Positions 25,301 to 34,428 of a stretch of 64,000 bases of DNA are shown one piece after another. The position numbers were made by a program, and so were the translations under genes. Where the stretch lies: the NCBI RefSeq assembly GCF_032461945.1, contig NZ_JAWCUD010000004.1, positions 186,001 to 250,000 of the forward strand, written 5' to 3'. The notes under the pieces were generated by a model. It was not told the origin of the DNA. It saw nothing but the letters and a program-made list of their open reading frames with translations, and made no database searches. The first letter of the stretch is position 1. Every line of letters begins with the position of its first letter. The DNA is from Paenibacillus_E violae. GTDB lineage: Bacteria > Bacillota > Bacilli > Paenibacillales > NBRC-103111.

Positions 25301-26287
25301 ATCGGCAATTTTGGCCAAGTTAGCTGAAATATCAGGATCAGCGGCATCGTAATTAGGACCGCCTGTCAGCTTGTTGAACCATTTGGCCCGCATCTGCGCA
25401 TAGGATTGAAAAAGCTCGGCAGATTCAACGTTTACGAGACAATCTGCCTGGATTGTTCCATCTGGTGTCGACACCGTTATCGTCGTGGAGCCTAGCCCTA
25501 CAGCAGTTACATTTCCGCTGTTATCCACAACTGCCGTATTGGGGTTCGATGAACGCCAAATCACCGATTTGTCCGCCGCATTCGCTGGAACAAACGTTGG
25601 CGCTAACGCCACTGACGCCCCCTGAGCCATAGAAAACGCACTTTGATCCAAAGTAATTCCTGTAACTCCGTTATATTCCTCCAAACTCATATCATCAAAC
25701 CATACCTTCCCTTTGCCTGTTTCTAGGAACGGCTCTATCACCAACTTCGTGACATTTGCCGGAATTGTCATAAAAACTTGCTGCATCGTCCAATCCTTCG
25801 TACCGAGCAATTTCGCGGATGCAGGGCCGTCACCTACTTTGCTTGTATTATAGTACTGTGTTCTAAAATAAGCACCAGTCCCCGTGACATTATCGGTTTT
25901 CACCCATACTTTCAGTCGATAGGACTTGCCGGGTGTAACCGTCAACACGCTTTGATTGACAGAAACTCTGCTCGTTGCAAAAGCGTCAAACAAAAGCGAT
26001 TTACTCCCTTCATGAAAGGTAGTTGAGTCCAGGGAGACATTCACCGTTTGATTGGGTGCTTTGCCGCTCCCTGTAGGAATCCATAAGCCCCAACCGACCG
26101 GTGCAGGACTTGTCACCCCGTTCCAGCTCGCATCCAGCGTTGTTGTTGCTTGTTCGAAGCCGCCGTTGCTCAGCAGGTTGACCGCAGCGGCCTCCGCTTT
26201 AGGATAAGCGCTTTCATAAAAGGGCACAAAAGATACTAGAAGACTCGAGACCATACTGACCGATAGTAATTTTGTCATTGTTCCCAA
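22376..26287 (-). CDS. Secreted polysaccharide lyase, family 8 type (hyaluronate/chondroitin/xanthan lyase-like)
   Basis: 1303 aa. Signal peptide at residues about 1-34, then a carbohydrate-binding-like beta domain (about 35-205), a BIG2-type Ig domain (about 208-288), and a PL8 catalytic region (about 290-1040). The alpha/alpha toroid has Asn473 (ETGAN), His523 and Tyr532 (QHTNIAYTAGYG), matching the catalytic Asn/His/Tyr of PL8 lyases. Two Ig-like domains follow (about 1060-1225), then a helical C-terminal domain of about 75 residues resembling FIMAH. PL8 enzymes cleave uronic-acid polymers by beta-elimination outside the cell. Start is TTG 26287 or ATG 26278. Single gene, divergent from the MFS gene. 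The polymer cleaved cannot be told. Confidence 0.88.
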   Translation of the reverse strand: MGTMTKLLSVSMVSSLLVSFVPFYESAYPKAEAAAVNLLSNGGFEQATTTLDASWNGVTSPAPVGWGLWIPTGSGKAPNQTVNVSLDSTTFHEGSKSLLFDAFATSRVSVNQSVLTVTPGKSYRLKVWVKTDNVTGTGAYFRTQYYNTSKVGDGPASAKLLGTKDWTMQQVFMTIPANVTKLVIEPFLETGKGKVWFDDMSLEEYNGVTGITLDQSAFSMAQGASVALAPTFVPANAADKSVIWRSSNPNTAVVDNSGNVTAVGLGSTTITVSTPDGTIQADCLVNVESAELFQSYAQMRAKWFNKLTGGPNYDAADPDISANLAKIADSVTNADATGFWDTLNKSAGRTLVWNDLASTTDSAQVTTSYSRLRTMALAYTLKGSSLYHNETLKVDILNTLDWLNANRYNESKTEYGNWWDWEIGAPQIMNDILVLMYEHLTPAQITKHMKAIDRFVPDPKKRTLNNVVETGANLLDKALVVTMRGIIGNNSAKITQGRDPIGPEFVYANHGDGVYLDGSLVQHTNIAYTAGYGAVWLSRAADMTYVLNGSPWPVTDPNVNNVYKWVTDTFEPVIYKGLYMDMVNGRGISRQATGSARSTITTLLRLAEGAPADVALSIKRMAKEWILSDTTYANYVDGLPIYELTLIKELMSDSSIQRRGELERNQVFAGMDRVVHLREGYGFGLSLFSNRISAFEKGNNENLKGWYTGIGMTFLYDQDLNQYRNDFWPTVDSFRLPGTTTDQSGKGVTPGEWTSYMNAKNWVGGSSIDGLYGAAGMDFSMDKVTGSTLQGKKSWFMFDDEIVALGAGISKSSAANAPVETIIDNRKLDDAGDNVLTINGSVQSNQPGWSGTLNQVNWAHLAGNVANSDIGYYFPGSATIYGLREARTGSWQEINSGQSNTPITRNYLSLAFEHGQNPNNASYAYVMLPHKDAAATAAYSQSPNVEILSNTADLHAVKEKQLGITAANFWNPGSVAGITASNPASLMVKESESELSIAVSDPTQAQSMISLELNKTGLQLVSSDSTISVQQTSPSLKLDIQVANSYGKTHVITFKKDSTAPVTTDDAKSGWQRTAQTVTLTASDAGSGVQTTMYNLDNGAFTEGNAVSVTDDGVHQIRYYSVDQAGNQESVKTVEVKIDTKAPVISPSVTMDVYWTDGGSLTFNVSDEISGVVAKSVSIDGASVNDPYTYKPFTFRIGDHPIKVTATDAAGNKATVSYVLKVHMDVMHLDEAVRYAYQQGWITNQGIYNSLLMMVEALQKHLDDKGVKAALNAIEQHVRAQSGKKIDSNFATFLLDAISILKA

Positions 26288-26641
26288 ACGATCACCTCAT
26301 CGACTTTTTTTCATGCGAGAAAACAAGTTCTAGCAAATGCTTCGTACCAGCTTTTCTAGCATAAAAGACGCATCTCTTCCGAAGCAATCTTCAATTCTTG
26401 CAATTGGTTATATAAAAAACGCCGATCCAATGATGATAAAAAAAGCCGACCTAGCAAAAAAAGCCTATTCGTCACCTAACAGACTGAGATGACGCTATTT
26501 GCAATGGAGTCCATAACAACTTCACGCCTCTTTTGCAACTGAGACATTTTTCTTTTTGGAATCTTTCGTGCATCGTGTTAGAATGTAGTTTTACAGCAAA
26601 CATCAGCTAATTTCAACCAGGAAGGTTACGGTCATCACCTC
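26288..26641. promoter_or_regulatory. Divergent promoter region; sigma-A-like promoter for the MFS gene
   Basis: On the plus strand TTGGAA (26556-26561) and TAGAAT (26579-26584) are 17 bases apart and lie 58 bases before the MFS start. The lyase promoter must also lie in this gap but I see no clear match. No gene is visible. Confidence 0.5.
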
Positions 26642-27793
26642 ATGAATTCTTCAAATCTTTTACGTTCGTTTAATTTTTTGTACTTTGCCCTGCTTGCCAT
26701 GTTCGTATCTTTTCTCCCTGTTTATCTAGATGCTCAAGGGCTTCCAGCGACCAAAATCGGTCTGATCATCGGTACAGGAGGAATCATTACGATCTTCTCG
26801 CAGCCGCTTTGGGGCATGATTAGTGACAGGACCAGAACCATTAAGAAAGTCATGTTACTTCTATTAGTGTGTTCAAGTCTTGTTGGGTATTTTTTGTATA
26901 CCTCCAATAGTTTCATTGTACTGCTTCTGTTTACGATGTTTTTGTACTTTTTCCTTATGCCGCTTGATCCGTTAACGGAAAGCTTGAACTTCCAAACAGC
27001 GGAAGCGAACGGCGTCAGTTATGGCTCCATACGGACTTTCGGTGCGATTGGCTATGCCGTCATGTCCTTGGCCGTTGGATACGCGATTCAATATTTAGGC
27101 TTGAACAGCTTGGGTTACCTTTTCGGAGGGATCGGTGTCATCAGCCTTATTATTTGTCTATCACTTCCAGATGCACCAGTTGCCGGAAAACCAATCACAT
27201 TAAAAAGCTTACGTAATTTCCTAGGAAATAAAGAGACAATTTGGTTCCTGGTGTTAATCTTTATTGTTGCCGTTCCGCAACGGATTAATGATACATTTTT
27301 AGGCGTATATATACGAAAATTAGGCGGCAGTCCTGAACTGGTCGGACAAGCATGGTTTTTAGCGGCAGGAAGTGAAATTCTTGTCTTTGCGCTAAGTTTC
27401 TGGTGGCTGCGTAAAGGAAAGGAACTCCAAATCATCGCATTTTCTGCATTCTTTTACTTCATTCGCTTTTTATTGTCCTCATGGATAACAGAACCTCATG
27501 TACTTGTTTATTTACAGCTTCTGCAAACCTTCACTTTTCCAATCTTTTATTCCGCGGCGATTCAATACTTATACCGTATTGTACCTGAGGAGTGGAGAGC
27601 GACCGGTCAAACAGTTCTTGCTCTGCTGTTCTTCGGCGTATCCGGTATTGTTGCCTCTTATCTGGGCGGGTGGTTCTATGAAAGCTTTGGCGGTCAATCG
27701 CTTTATTTATGGATATCCGGTATGTCCTTTATCGGACTGCTGTTCAGCCTGGTACTTAGCGCAATCTATGGAAAAGCCAAGATGGCAGCCTAA
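26642..27793 (+). CDS. Major facilitator superfamily transporter
   Basis: 383 aa, about 11-12 membrane helices. The loop MISDRTRTIKK between helices 2 and 3 is the MFS motif A region. The general pattern, with the GLPATKIGLIIGTGGIITIFSQPLWG start, resembles the LacY/nucleoside-symporter-like MFS_1 group. Substrate unknown. The ribosome site AGGAAGG is rather far (about 16 bases) from ATG 26642. Followed after 48 bases by the exonuclease gene on the same strand. Confidence 0.85.
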   Translation: MNSSNLLRSFNFLYFALLAMFVSFLPVYLDAQGLPATKIGLIIGTGGIITIFSQPLWGMISDRTRTIKKVMLLLLVCSSLVGYFLYTSNSFIVLLLFTMFLYFFLMPLDPLTESLNFQTAEANGVSYGSIRTFGAIGYAVMSLAVGYAIQYLGLNSLGYLFGGIGVISLIICLSLPDAPVAGKPITLKSLRNFLGNKETIWFLVLIFIVAVPQRINDTFLGVYIRKLGGSPELVGQAWFLAAGSEILVFALSFWWLRKGKELQIIAFSAFFYFIRFLLSSWITEPHVLVYLQLLQTFTFPIFYSAAIQYLYRIVPEEWRATGQTVLALLFFGVSGIVASYLGGWFYESFGGQSLYLWISGMSFIGLLFSLVLSAIYGKAKMAA

Positions 27794-27841
27794 ACATTTT
27801 CTGTTAAAATGATAGGAATAGAAAGAACGGGGGCAAGCAGC

Positions 27842-28621
27842 ATGGACTACATTATTTTGGATATCGAATTTAACGGTCGCAAATTTGCGAGCGATTTACC
27901 TATGGAGGTCATCGAGATTGGGGCTGTGCGCCTTAATGACTCCCTTCAACCGGTCGATGAGTTCTCATCTCTGATCAAGCCGGTTTATTTCTCCAAATTA
28001 AACGGGTTTATTAAAAAGAAAACGGGCATTCCGCAAGAAGACATTGATGGCGCCGCCGGCTTTCGCAGTGTCATTGCGGAATTCATCAGCTGGCTGAACC
28101 GGAGTGATGCTTTTCTCCTTGTTACATGGGGCGGGGAAGATTTGAAACGCATTGTATTCGATACGAGAATGCACAAATTGGACGATGCATACTGGATGAA
28201 TGCCAACTATTTTGACTTGCTGAAAGGGTTTATCCGCTATAAAAATGTAACGAATGACGTCAGCGTCGAGGCTGCCCTGCTTGATTTGCAAATCGAGGCG
28301 GAAGGCTCCGCCCACAGAGCACTGGATGATGCGCGGATGACATCGCTCGTGTTCAAAGCAATCTTTCAGGAGCTTGATTTTGAGCGCACACAGCAATATG
28401 TAGATGTCTACAGCAATGCTAAGGAACGCCGGCTTCTGAAGACAGCCATCCGTTCCATTATGGCCCAGAAAGTCGTGCCTACCTGGGAGCTCGTTGTAGA
28501 ACAGTATTTTAAAGATAAAATGGCGCTTACCGATCCAAGGAAAATTACCGAGCTGCAAGCCCTGTTTGAAGCGGAAATGGTAAAAGGGCCGCAGGTTGTG
28601 AAAAAGGCGCCTGTGCAGTAA
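27842..28621 (+). CDS. DEDDh-type 3'-5' exonuclease (KapD-like)
   Basis: 259 aa from ATG 27842; a longer frame starts at 27809. Exo I motif ILDIEFNG with the Asp-x-Glu pair, Exo II around TWGGEDLKRIVFD, and Exo III SAHRALDDARMTS, which gives the H-x4-D of DEDDh exonucleases. Such proteins in Bacillus relatives (KapD) are single-domain exonucleases affecting sporulation; the C-terminal 70 residues here are less typical. Acts on DNA or RNA ends in the cytoplasm. Ends before a bidirectional terminator. Confidence 0.82.
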   Translation: MDYIILDIEFNGRKFASDLPMEVIEIGAVRLNDSLQPVDEFSSLIKPVYFSKLNGFIKKKTGIPQEDIDGAAGFRSVIAEFISWLNRSDAFLLVTWGGEDLKRIVFDTRMHKLDDAYWMNANYFDLLKGFIRYKNVTNDVSVEAALLDLQIEAEGSAHRALDDARMTSLVFKAIFQELDFERTQQYVDVYSNAKERRLLKTAIRSIMAQKVVPTWELVVEQYFKDKMALTDPRKITELQALFEAEMVKGPQVVKKAPVQ

Positions 28622-28657
28622 TGCACGGGGGCACATTCCTCCCTCCCCTTCAACCAA

Positions 28658-28704
28658 AAAAAGCCAATCCACTCGACATATTTCACATGTCTTGGATTGG
28701 CTTT
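28658..28704. terminator. Bidirectional terminator
   Basis: AAAGCCAATCC pairs with GGATTGGCTTT, with an inner GACAT/ATGTC pair and flanking A- and T-runs. It separates the convergent exonuclease and IDEAL-protein genes. Confidence 0.9.
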
Positions 28705-28707
28705 TCA

Positions 28708-29085
28708 TTATAGCTGATCAACGCCTAAGCGGTTTTTGAACGTTAGGGACGGAAGATGATCGCGCTCGCTGCGCTTGGACTCGTTTTGTTGAATCGCCAG
28801 CAGTTTACCCGTCAATTCAAGGAACCACATTTCGTCTCTTACCGCGAGGGCGACATCGATCAAGCTTCTCACTTGTTCTTCTATATCCAGGGAACTTGGC
28901 GGCAATTTTTTAACATCTTGGTTGCTGACTTCCATGACTTTCCCAATCGTCGATTCACGGTCGGATGCAATCACGTAAATGCGAGTCAAACCTCCAAGCA
29001 CATCCATGGATTCTACATACCCATGCAACATTTCATCTTGATTCGTAGTGGCTGTAACCCAATCACTGATTTGATAGTTCATCAT
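28708..29085 (-). CDS. IDEAL-domain protein
   Basis: 125 aa. The middle segment VRSLIDVALAVRDEMWFLELTGKL (residues about 71-94, quoted in two parts: VRSLIDVALAVRDE and MWFLELTGKL) fits the IDEAL domain pattern (hydrophobic-IDxAL..D..WF..L). The N-terminal half is a small beta domain (ISDWVTATTNQDEMLHGYVESMD). IDEAL proteins are Firmicute-specific and of mostly unknown role. ATG 29085 or 29082 after AAAGGCGG. Confidence 0.7.
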   Translation of the reverse strand: MMNYQISDWVTATTNQDEMLHGYVESMDVLGGLTRIYVIASDRESTIGKVMEVSNQDVKKLPPSSLDIEEQVRSLIDVALAVRDEMWFLELTGKLLAIQQNESKRSERDHLPSLTFKNRLGVDQL

Positions 29086-29185
29086 CCAGCACCGCCTTTA
29101 GCGTTATTTTTAATCACTCACTAGCTATACTGTAATTATAAATGTTACAGTATCTTTTGTCAATGTGGCTCATGCTGAATGAACA

Positions 29186-29756
29186 TTATCTATTTTGTAG
29201 GTCATTGACAGTCACAAAGGTGTAGCCTTCTTTCGTCAAAGCATCCGGAATGCCTTCTATCGCAAGAAGCTCCGACTTATCGTACATAGGATGCAGCAGA
29301 ATGATAGAGCCTGGCTTCACATGCTGAATGACTTCGTTAACCTTGTCGGAAGCTGTTTGATAATTCGTGTCCGGCTCCAAATTCCACATGATCGTTTGAA
29401 TCTGCTGCTTATGTAAATAATAAGGTAAGCCAATCAACTTTTTACCGTTTGGCGGCCGAAAGTCAATTTCACCTTCATAACCCGTCTCGCGGATTAGTTG
29501 ATTCGTTTTTTCAATTTCTTCGCGGATAAAAGAGGGCTTTTTGAAAACCATTCGTTGATGCGAAAGGTATGATTTCCGATCTGATGCCCCGCCTTCGCGA
29601 TCAGCTGCCCAGCTTCTCTATTTTTCTCAAGCTCGCTTCCTATTAGAAAAAAAGTAGCCTTTGCTTGATATTTACCCAATAGGGCTAAAATTGAAGCTGT
29701 AATAGAACAAAGACAGCAAATAGTCCTATTCCAATTATGACTATTCTTTTTCTCAT
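29186..29756 (-). pseudogene. Polysaccharide deacetylase (NodB-type), degraded
   Basis: On the minus strand a signal-anchor start (ATG 29756, MRKRIVIIGIGLFAVFVLL) runs into a stop, and the frame picks up at ILALLGKYQAKATFFLIG, which is the segment after the catalytic DDGP motif. The stretch holding the catalytic Asp pair is therefore deleted. A second lesion is a one-base loss in a run of Ts at 29563-29565: GHQIGNHTF continues as SHQRMVFKKPS only in another frame. The rest (FRPPNGKK, GSIILLHPMYDK) is a normal NodB C-terminus. The gene cannot make an active enzyme. Confidence 0.85.
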
Positions 29757-29883
29757 TTATTCACTCTACCTTCCCTAATTTCAAAAAAACCATTTAAATA
29801 AGAAACAAAATTTACAATATTAGCTGTACTATTTATACTTATAAGGTTATTAGATACTCTATTCATTAGCAAGGAGCCTTCCT

Positions 29884-31452
29884 ATGAGTACTTCTACTGT
29901 TTTAAATGATGAAGAGTGGTTGAAGCTGCTCGAATATGTCGCTGAAACCTATTCGGATGTGACCCTTTCCAGAGGATTTACCTATTTTAAACAAGGACAA
30001 GTTATCTCCCTCAGCATCTCTGACGCTCGTTTGGTGCAAGCCAAAGTCGATGGATCTGAAGCTTATCGTGTATCGCTTAACCTAAATAAGTTGAAAGAAG
30101 GCAGCTGCACATGCCCCGTTCATGGCGCTTGCAAACACCAAGCCGCTGTCATGATGGAACTGGCGGACCGGCTCGGATACCCGGCAACCCAGATTATGAA
30201 TGCAAAAATGCAGCTCAAACGCGCGGCTTCGCAAGCTACCTCGGAATCCGCCATGATGAATTTGCCTACTATGTCTGTTAGCGGCTGGCAGCAGTTTCTG
30301 GACCAATACACCGTCTCCATAAAACCTAGCTACGATCAAGGCATTTACGCTCAGCAGTTGCGAAGCCATTTAAGCACCTTAATGAACGTTGCCATTCCTT
30401 TTTCTGAACAGGATCAGGGATTTTTCGAGCTGCATCAATCGTTATTCCTTCTTAGGAAAATAAAAGGACAAAACACACAAGGTGGGACGAGCTTCTTTAC
30501 GTCATCTGCAATCTACAAGATTTACGATGAGATTCTGAGTTGGTTAAAAGAGCAGGCTAACCGACTCGCCTTTTCCGAGTCCAGCGAGCGCCTTGAGGCG
30601 ACATTCGCTTATCTCAGAACGCAGATGGCTGATCAGAAAGGCCACAGTTATCAAGATTTTGGCGTTTACTGCGCACTTTGGAACGAATGGATGACTTCAG
30701 AAATCGCAACGGCTTTATCCTACGCCCCTAAAGAAATTGAAGCTATAAAGACATCGATCGCAGATGACTCTGCCGCCACGCCCTCGGTTTCAGCTGCGCT
30801 AGCTTACTTGCACTTGCTGACGTCACAACCGAATATTGCTTGGGCAGTACTAGCGGAGGGGCTAACCTTTAAAGACACGCCTGCCTACCTTCTCGTTACG
30901 TTCTTCGACCATCTGCAGGATAACGCCAACTGGAAAGAACTTGTAGACTGGCTAACCAAAACGGCCGTCTTCTTCAACAATCCACGAACCCGTGAACTCA
31001 ATACATACGCGAATTATTGGCAAAAAGCTGTCGCTCGTTTTCCTGAGGCCGAGGAGCTGATGTGGCAAGCCTTTGAAAGTCTCCTGCCGCGGTCATACAC
31101 TCTCATTGAAAATGTCCTCTACGAGCAAGGCAAATGGAAGGCTTGGCTCGAAATGCAGATCCTTCAGGGCCATGACCCGCTTTTTCACCGGGTCAGCGTG
31201 CTTCAGCCGATCGAAAAAGAAGCGCCACAGCTGCTTTTACCCTATTACCATCAAGCTGTGAACCATTACGTTGGTTTGAAAAACCGTTACGACTATAAGG
31301 CTGCTGTCAGGCTTTTGAAAAGACTCGAAAAAGTGTACAAGAAAATGAAGCAACCCGGTCATTGGGAAACATTTTTTGCCGGTTTCGTTGATCGACACAG
31401 CAGACTGCGGGCGTTGCAAGAGGAACTGAGGAAAGGAAAGCTGCTCGGATGA
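29884..31452 (+). CDS. SWIM zinc-finger protein, partner of SNF2 helicase
   Basis: 522 aa. SWIM motif near residues 75-92: CTCPVHGACKH, the CxC...CxH zinc-binding pattern. The remainder is mainly helical with no recognised domain. Its TGA overlaps the ATG of the SNF2 helicase gene (4 bases), so both are made together. SWIM/SNF2 gene pairs are common in Firmicutes (for example ywqB/ywqA in B. subtilis); their exact role in DNA or RNA metabolism is not settled. AAGGAG lies 7 bases before ATG 29884. Confidence 0.88.
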   Translation: MSTSTVLNDEEWLKLLEYVAETYSDVTLSRGFTYFKQGQVISLSISDARLVQAKVDGSEAYRVSLNLNKLKEGSCTCPVHGACKHQAAVMMELADRLGYPATQIMNAKMQLKRAASQATSESAMMNLPTMSVSGWQQFLDQYTVSIKPSYDQGIYAQQLRSHLSTLMNVAIPFSEQDQGFFELHQSLFLLRKIKGQNTQGGTSFFTSSAIYKIYDEILSWLKEQANRLAFSESSERLEATFAYLRTQMADQKGHSYQDFGVYCALWNEWMTSEIATALSYAPKEIEAIKTSIADDSAATPSVSAALAYLHLLTSQPNIAWAVLAEGLTFKDTPAYLLVTFFDHLQDNANWKELVDWLTKTAVFFNNPRTRELNTYANYWQKAVARFPEAEELMWQAFESLLPRSYTLIENVLYEQGKWKAWLEMQILQGHDPLFHRVSVLQPIEKEAPQLLLPYYHQAVNHYVGLKNRYDYKAAVRLLKRLEKVYKKMKQPGHWETFFAGFVDRHSRLRALQEELRKGKLLG

Positions 31453-34361
31453 ACGCAATATTGCACAATTTACAAGTGAGCATGACATTAACAGATAGCG
31501 GCGATGCTTTATTCTGGGGATTTCTTGACGACCGCGATGTGCCTGGTGAGAAGCTGCGAAATCTCATGTTCGCTTGGCACGAATCTTCCTATTACGGCAC
31601 ATCTTTGGACCTGCAGCAGGCTGGTGACATCTCGGTTGTCGTGCTCCCTGCGGATATGGTGCTTCCCTACTTCACGGAACCAGGTTTCATGGAAATCCTG
31701 CGCTTTGAGGATGGGAATGAAGGCATGAAAGCAATGCGCGAGCTTGCACCGCTTCTTTACCAAGAAGCGCAAGCTGGTCGCTATGTACCCAGCTTGCACG
31801 ATTTCCGCAAAGGGACGCTGGGTTGGACTTGGGATGCCGAATCCGATGCGCTGAAATCGTTCGATTGGGCAGCCTTTCAAAACCTTGACGCCCTTGGTCA
31901 AGGCCTAGCCGGGCTGCGCGCAGCGTTCTCCGCCGTAGTTACCACGGAGCACTATGCAAGTGAAGCCGCGATTTCCGATCTTCGCCGCGACTACCCCGCG
32001 TTGTTCCAACGCTCCGCTTCGCCTGTCACTTTGACGGAAGAAGAATGGCTCGCCTCCTTAGGATGGCGGCCTGATACGGCTCCGTTCCGGCCTGCGCTGC
32101 AGCTGCTGGAACCTGATGAAGAGGACGACACGTGGCGACTCCGCCTTGTCCTGCAGGACAAGCAGGATCGATCCGTGCTCGCGCCGATTCGTCTTGCTGC
32201 GGACGGAACCGCAGCAGGAACTTGGGACACCAACTGGAGTCCCTATGTGCTGGAACGGTCAGCCGGCTGGGCAGCCAGGCTAGCCGAACCTCTGCCCAGC
32301 GGGAGCAGCGGCGTAGAGCTCTTATCCAGGCCTCTAAGCGATGAATCTGCCTGGACGTTTTTAACGACAGACAGCCGGCATCTTTTAGACGGCGGTTGGA
32401 ATGTTATGCTGCCCGGCTGGTGGGAAGCCGCCTCCAAGCGTAAGCCGCGGCTGCGCGCGAAGGTATCCTCCGAAGCTGGAGGCAAAGGGCAGTCGCTCTT
32501 CGGGCTGAACGCCTTAGTCGACTTCGACTGGCGGATTGCCATTGGCGAAGCGGATCTAAGCGAAGCGGAATTCGCTGCGATGCTTTCGCGCAATGAGCGC
32601 CTCATCCGCTTCCGCGGCCAGTGGGTCTACCTGGACCCGGCGCTGCTTGAGCAAATTCGCAGACTGATGGCCAGCGTTGACCCGCAAGAAGGTTTGTCTT
32701 TGCTGGATATTTTCCAACTCCACCTGCTGAATGAATCAGAGAAAGAGAACGTGCCTAAGGGAAGTTCATCACCTGAGGACGACGCTGAGAACGAAGAACG
32801 CATCAAAATGGAAGTTGAGTTAAACGCGCATCTGATGGGCCTTTTGCGTCAACTTGCACAGCCGTCGGAACTGCAGGAGATTCCTGTTCCAGCAGGCTTG
32901 CGTGCTGAACTGCGCAGCTATCAACATGAAGGTTTCACATGGTTAACTTACCTAAGAAAGTTCGGGCTTGGCGCTTGTCTTGCCGATGATATGGGGCTTG
33001 GGAAGACCATTCAATTCATCACCTATTTGCTGCATCACCAAGCTGAATCCGAGCAGCCTGCTTTGCTGATTTGCCCCACTTCTGTACTCGGCAATTGGCA
33101 GAAGGAACTCGTTCGTTTTGCCCCGGATCTCAAGGTGCTGCTTTATTACGGCAAAGGCCGTCTAAGCGGCGAAGCGCTTTCTGAAGCTTTGAAAGGCACC
33201 GATATCGTGCTGACCTCATACACGACCGCTCTTATGGAGCAAGAAACGCTGCAGGAGACGGTCTGGAGCTCCCTTTGTCTGGACGAAGCGCAAAATATTA
33301 AGAACGCCCAAAACAAGCAGTCCGCCGCCGTGCGTTCACTTCAAGCCAAACATCGCATCGCCCTGACAGGCACACCGATCGAAAATCGGTTATCAGAGCT
33401 GTGGTCGATCTATGACTTCCTGAATCCCGGCTATTTGGGAAATCAGCGCGGCTTTCAGCATCGTTTCGCGAATCCGATTGAGAAACACCAGGATGAGGAG
33501 CGGACGATGCAGCTCCAGAAACTCGTCAAACCTTTTATGCTGCGCCGGAAAAAGAAAGATCCCGCCATCCAGCTCGATTTGCCGGAAAAGCAGGAGATGA
33601 AGGTCTACTTGAACTTGACCGCCGAGCAAGGCGCGCTGTATGAGCAAGCTGTCAAAAACCTCATGGAGCGCATGCAAAAGCTGGAAGGCATGGAGCGCAA
33701 AGGCGCGATTCTCTCTGCGTTAACACAGCTTAAGCAGCTTTGCGATCACCCTGTTCTGCTGACCAAGGAGGCTCCTATCTCCGAGGAAAGCCTGCTTAAC
33801 GAAGACAGCCGGGAAAGCTTCATCTTACGTTCAGCTAAGCTCGAACGGCTCGTTGCAATGGTTGGCGAACTGCGGGATGAAGGCGACTCCTGCCTAATCT
33901 TCACACAGTATGTCAGCATGGGTAAACTGTTGGCCGATATTTTGCAGGCACAACGGGACGAACCCGTGTTGTACTTGAACGGCAGCACGCCGAAGCAAGA
34001 ACGCGACAAGATGATTGACAAGTTCCAAGCTGCCGATGGGCCTGGCATCTTTATTCTGTCGCTCAAAGCAGGCGGTGTCGGTCTCAACTTGACCGCTGCC
34101 AACCACGTGTTCCATTTTGACCGGTGGTGGAATCCAGCCGTAGAAAACCAAGCGACAGACCGTGCTTACCGGATGGGTCAGAAACGGAATGTACAAGTGC
34201 ATAAGTTTATTTCGTTGGGCACGCTTGAGGAGAAAATCGACGAGATGCTCGAGAGTAAAATGAGTCTCAGCGAAAATGTGATTTCCACCTCCGAAGCTTG
34301 GATTACCGAGCTCTCGAATGAAGAGCTGCATGATTTATTTGCGCTGCGAAAAGATTGGTAA
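31449..34361 (+). CDS. SNF2-family DEAD/DEAH-box helicase
   Basis: 970 aa. N-terminal SNF2-associated bacterial region (1-480), then motif I DDMGLGKT, motif Ia CPTSVLGNW, motif II DEAQ (LCLDEAQNIKN), motif III ALTGTPIENR, and the second RecA lobe with LIFTQYVSMGK, SLKAGGVGLNLT, DRWWNPAVENQATDRAYRMGQ. An ATP-driven double-stranded DNA translocase. Coupled to the SWIM gene. Confidence 0.95.
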   Translation: MNAILHNLQVSMTLTDSGDALFWGFLDDRDVPGEKLRNLMFAWHESSYYGTSLDLQQAGDISVVVLPADMVLPYFTEPGFMEILRFEDGNEGMKAMRELAPLLYQEAQAGRYVPSLHDFRKGTLGWTWDAESDALKSFDWAAFQNLDALGQGLAGLRAAFSAVVTTEHYASEAAISDLRRDYPALFQRSASPVTLTEEEWLASLGWRPDTAPFRPALQLLEPDEEDDTWRLRLVLQDKQDRSVLAPIRLAADGTAAGTWDTNWSPYVLERSAGWAARLAEPLPSGSSGVELLSRPLSDESAWTFLTTDSRHLLDGGWNVMLPGWWEAASKRKPRLRAKVSSEAGGKGQSLFGLNALVDFDWRIAIGEADLSEAEFAAMLSRNERLIRFRGQWVYLDPALLEQIRRLMASVDPQEGLSLLDIFQLHLLNESEKENVPKGSSSPEDDAENEERIKMEVELNAHLMGLLRQLAQPSELQEIPVPAGLRAELRSYQHEGFTWLTYLRKFGLGACLADDMGLGKTIQFITYLLHHQAESEQPALLICPTSVLGNWQKELVRFAPDLKVLLYYGKGRLSGEALSEALKGTDIVLTSYTTALMEQETLQETVWSSLCLDEAQNIKNAQNKQSAAVRSLQAKHRIALTGTPIENRLSELWSIYDFLNPGYLGNQRGFQHRFANPIEKHQDEERTMQLQKLVKPFMLRRKKKDPAIQLDLPEKQEMKVYLNLTAEQGALYEQAVKNLMERMQKLEGMERKGAILSALTQLKQLCDHPVLLTKEAPISEESLLNEDSRESFILRSAKLERLVAMVGELRDEGDSCLIFTQYVSMGKLLADILQAQRDEPVLYLNGSTPKQERDKMIDKFQAADGPGIFILSLKAGGVGLNLTAANHVFHFDRWWNPAVENQATDRAYRMGQKRNVQVHKFISLGTLEEKIDEMLESKMSLSENVISTSEAWITELSNEELHDLFALRKDW

Positions 34362-34428
34362 GGCTTACCTACGAGCACGTTTTGTGATAAGATATCGAAC
34401 GAGAAGAAACAGAAAGGGAGTTTATACC

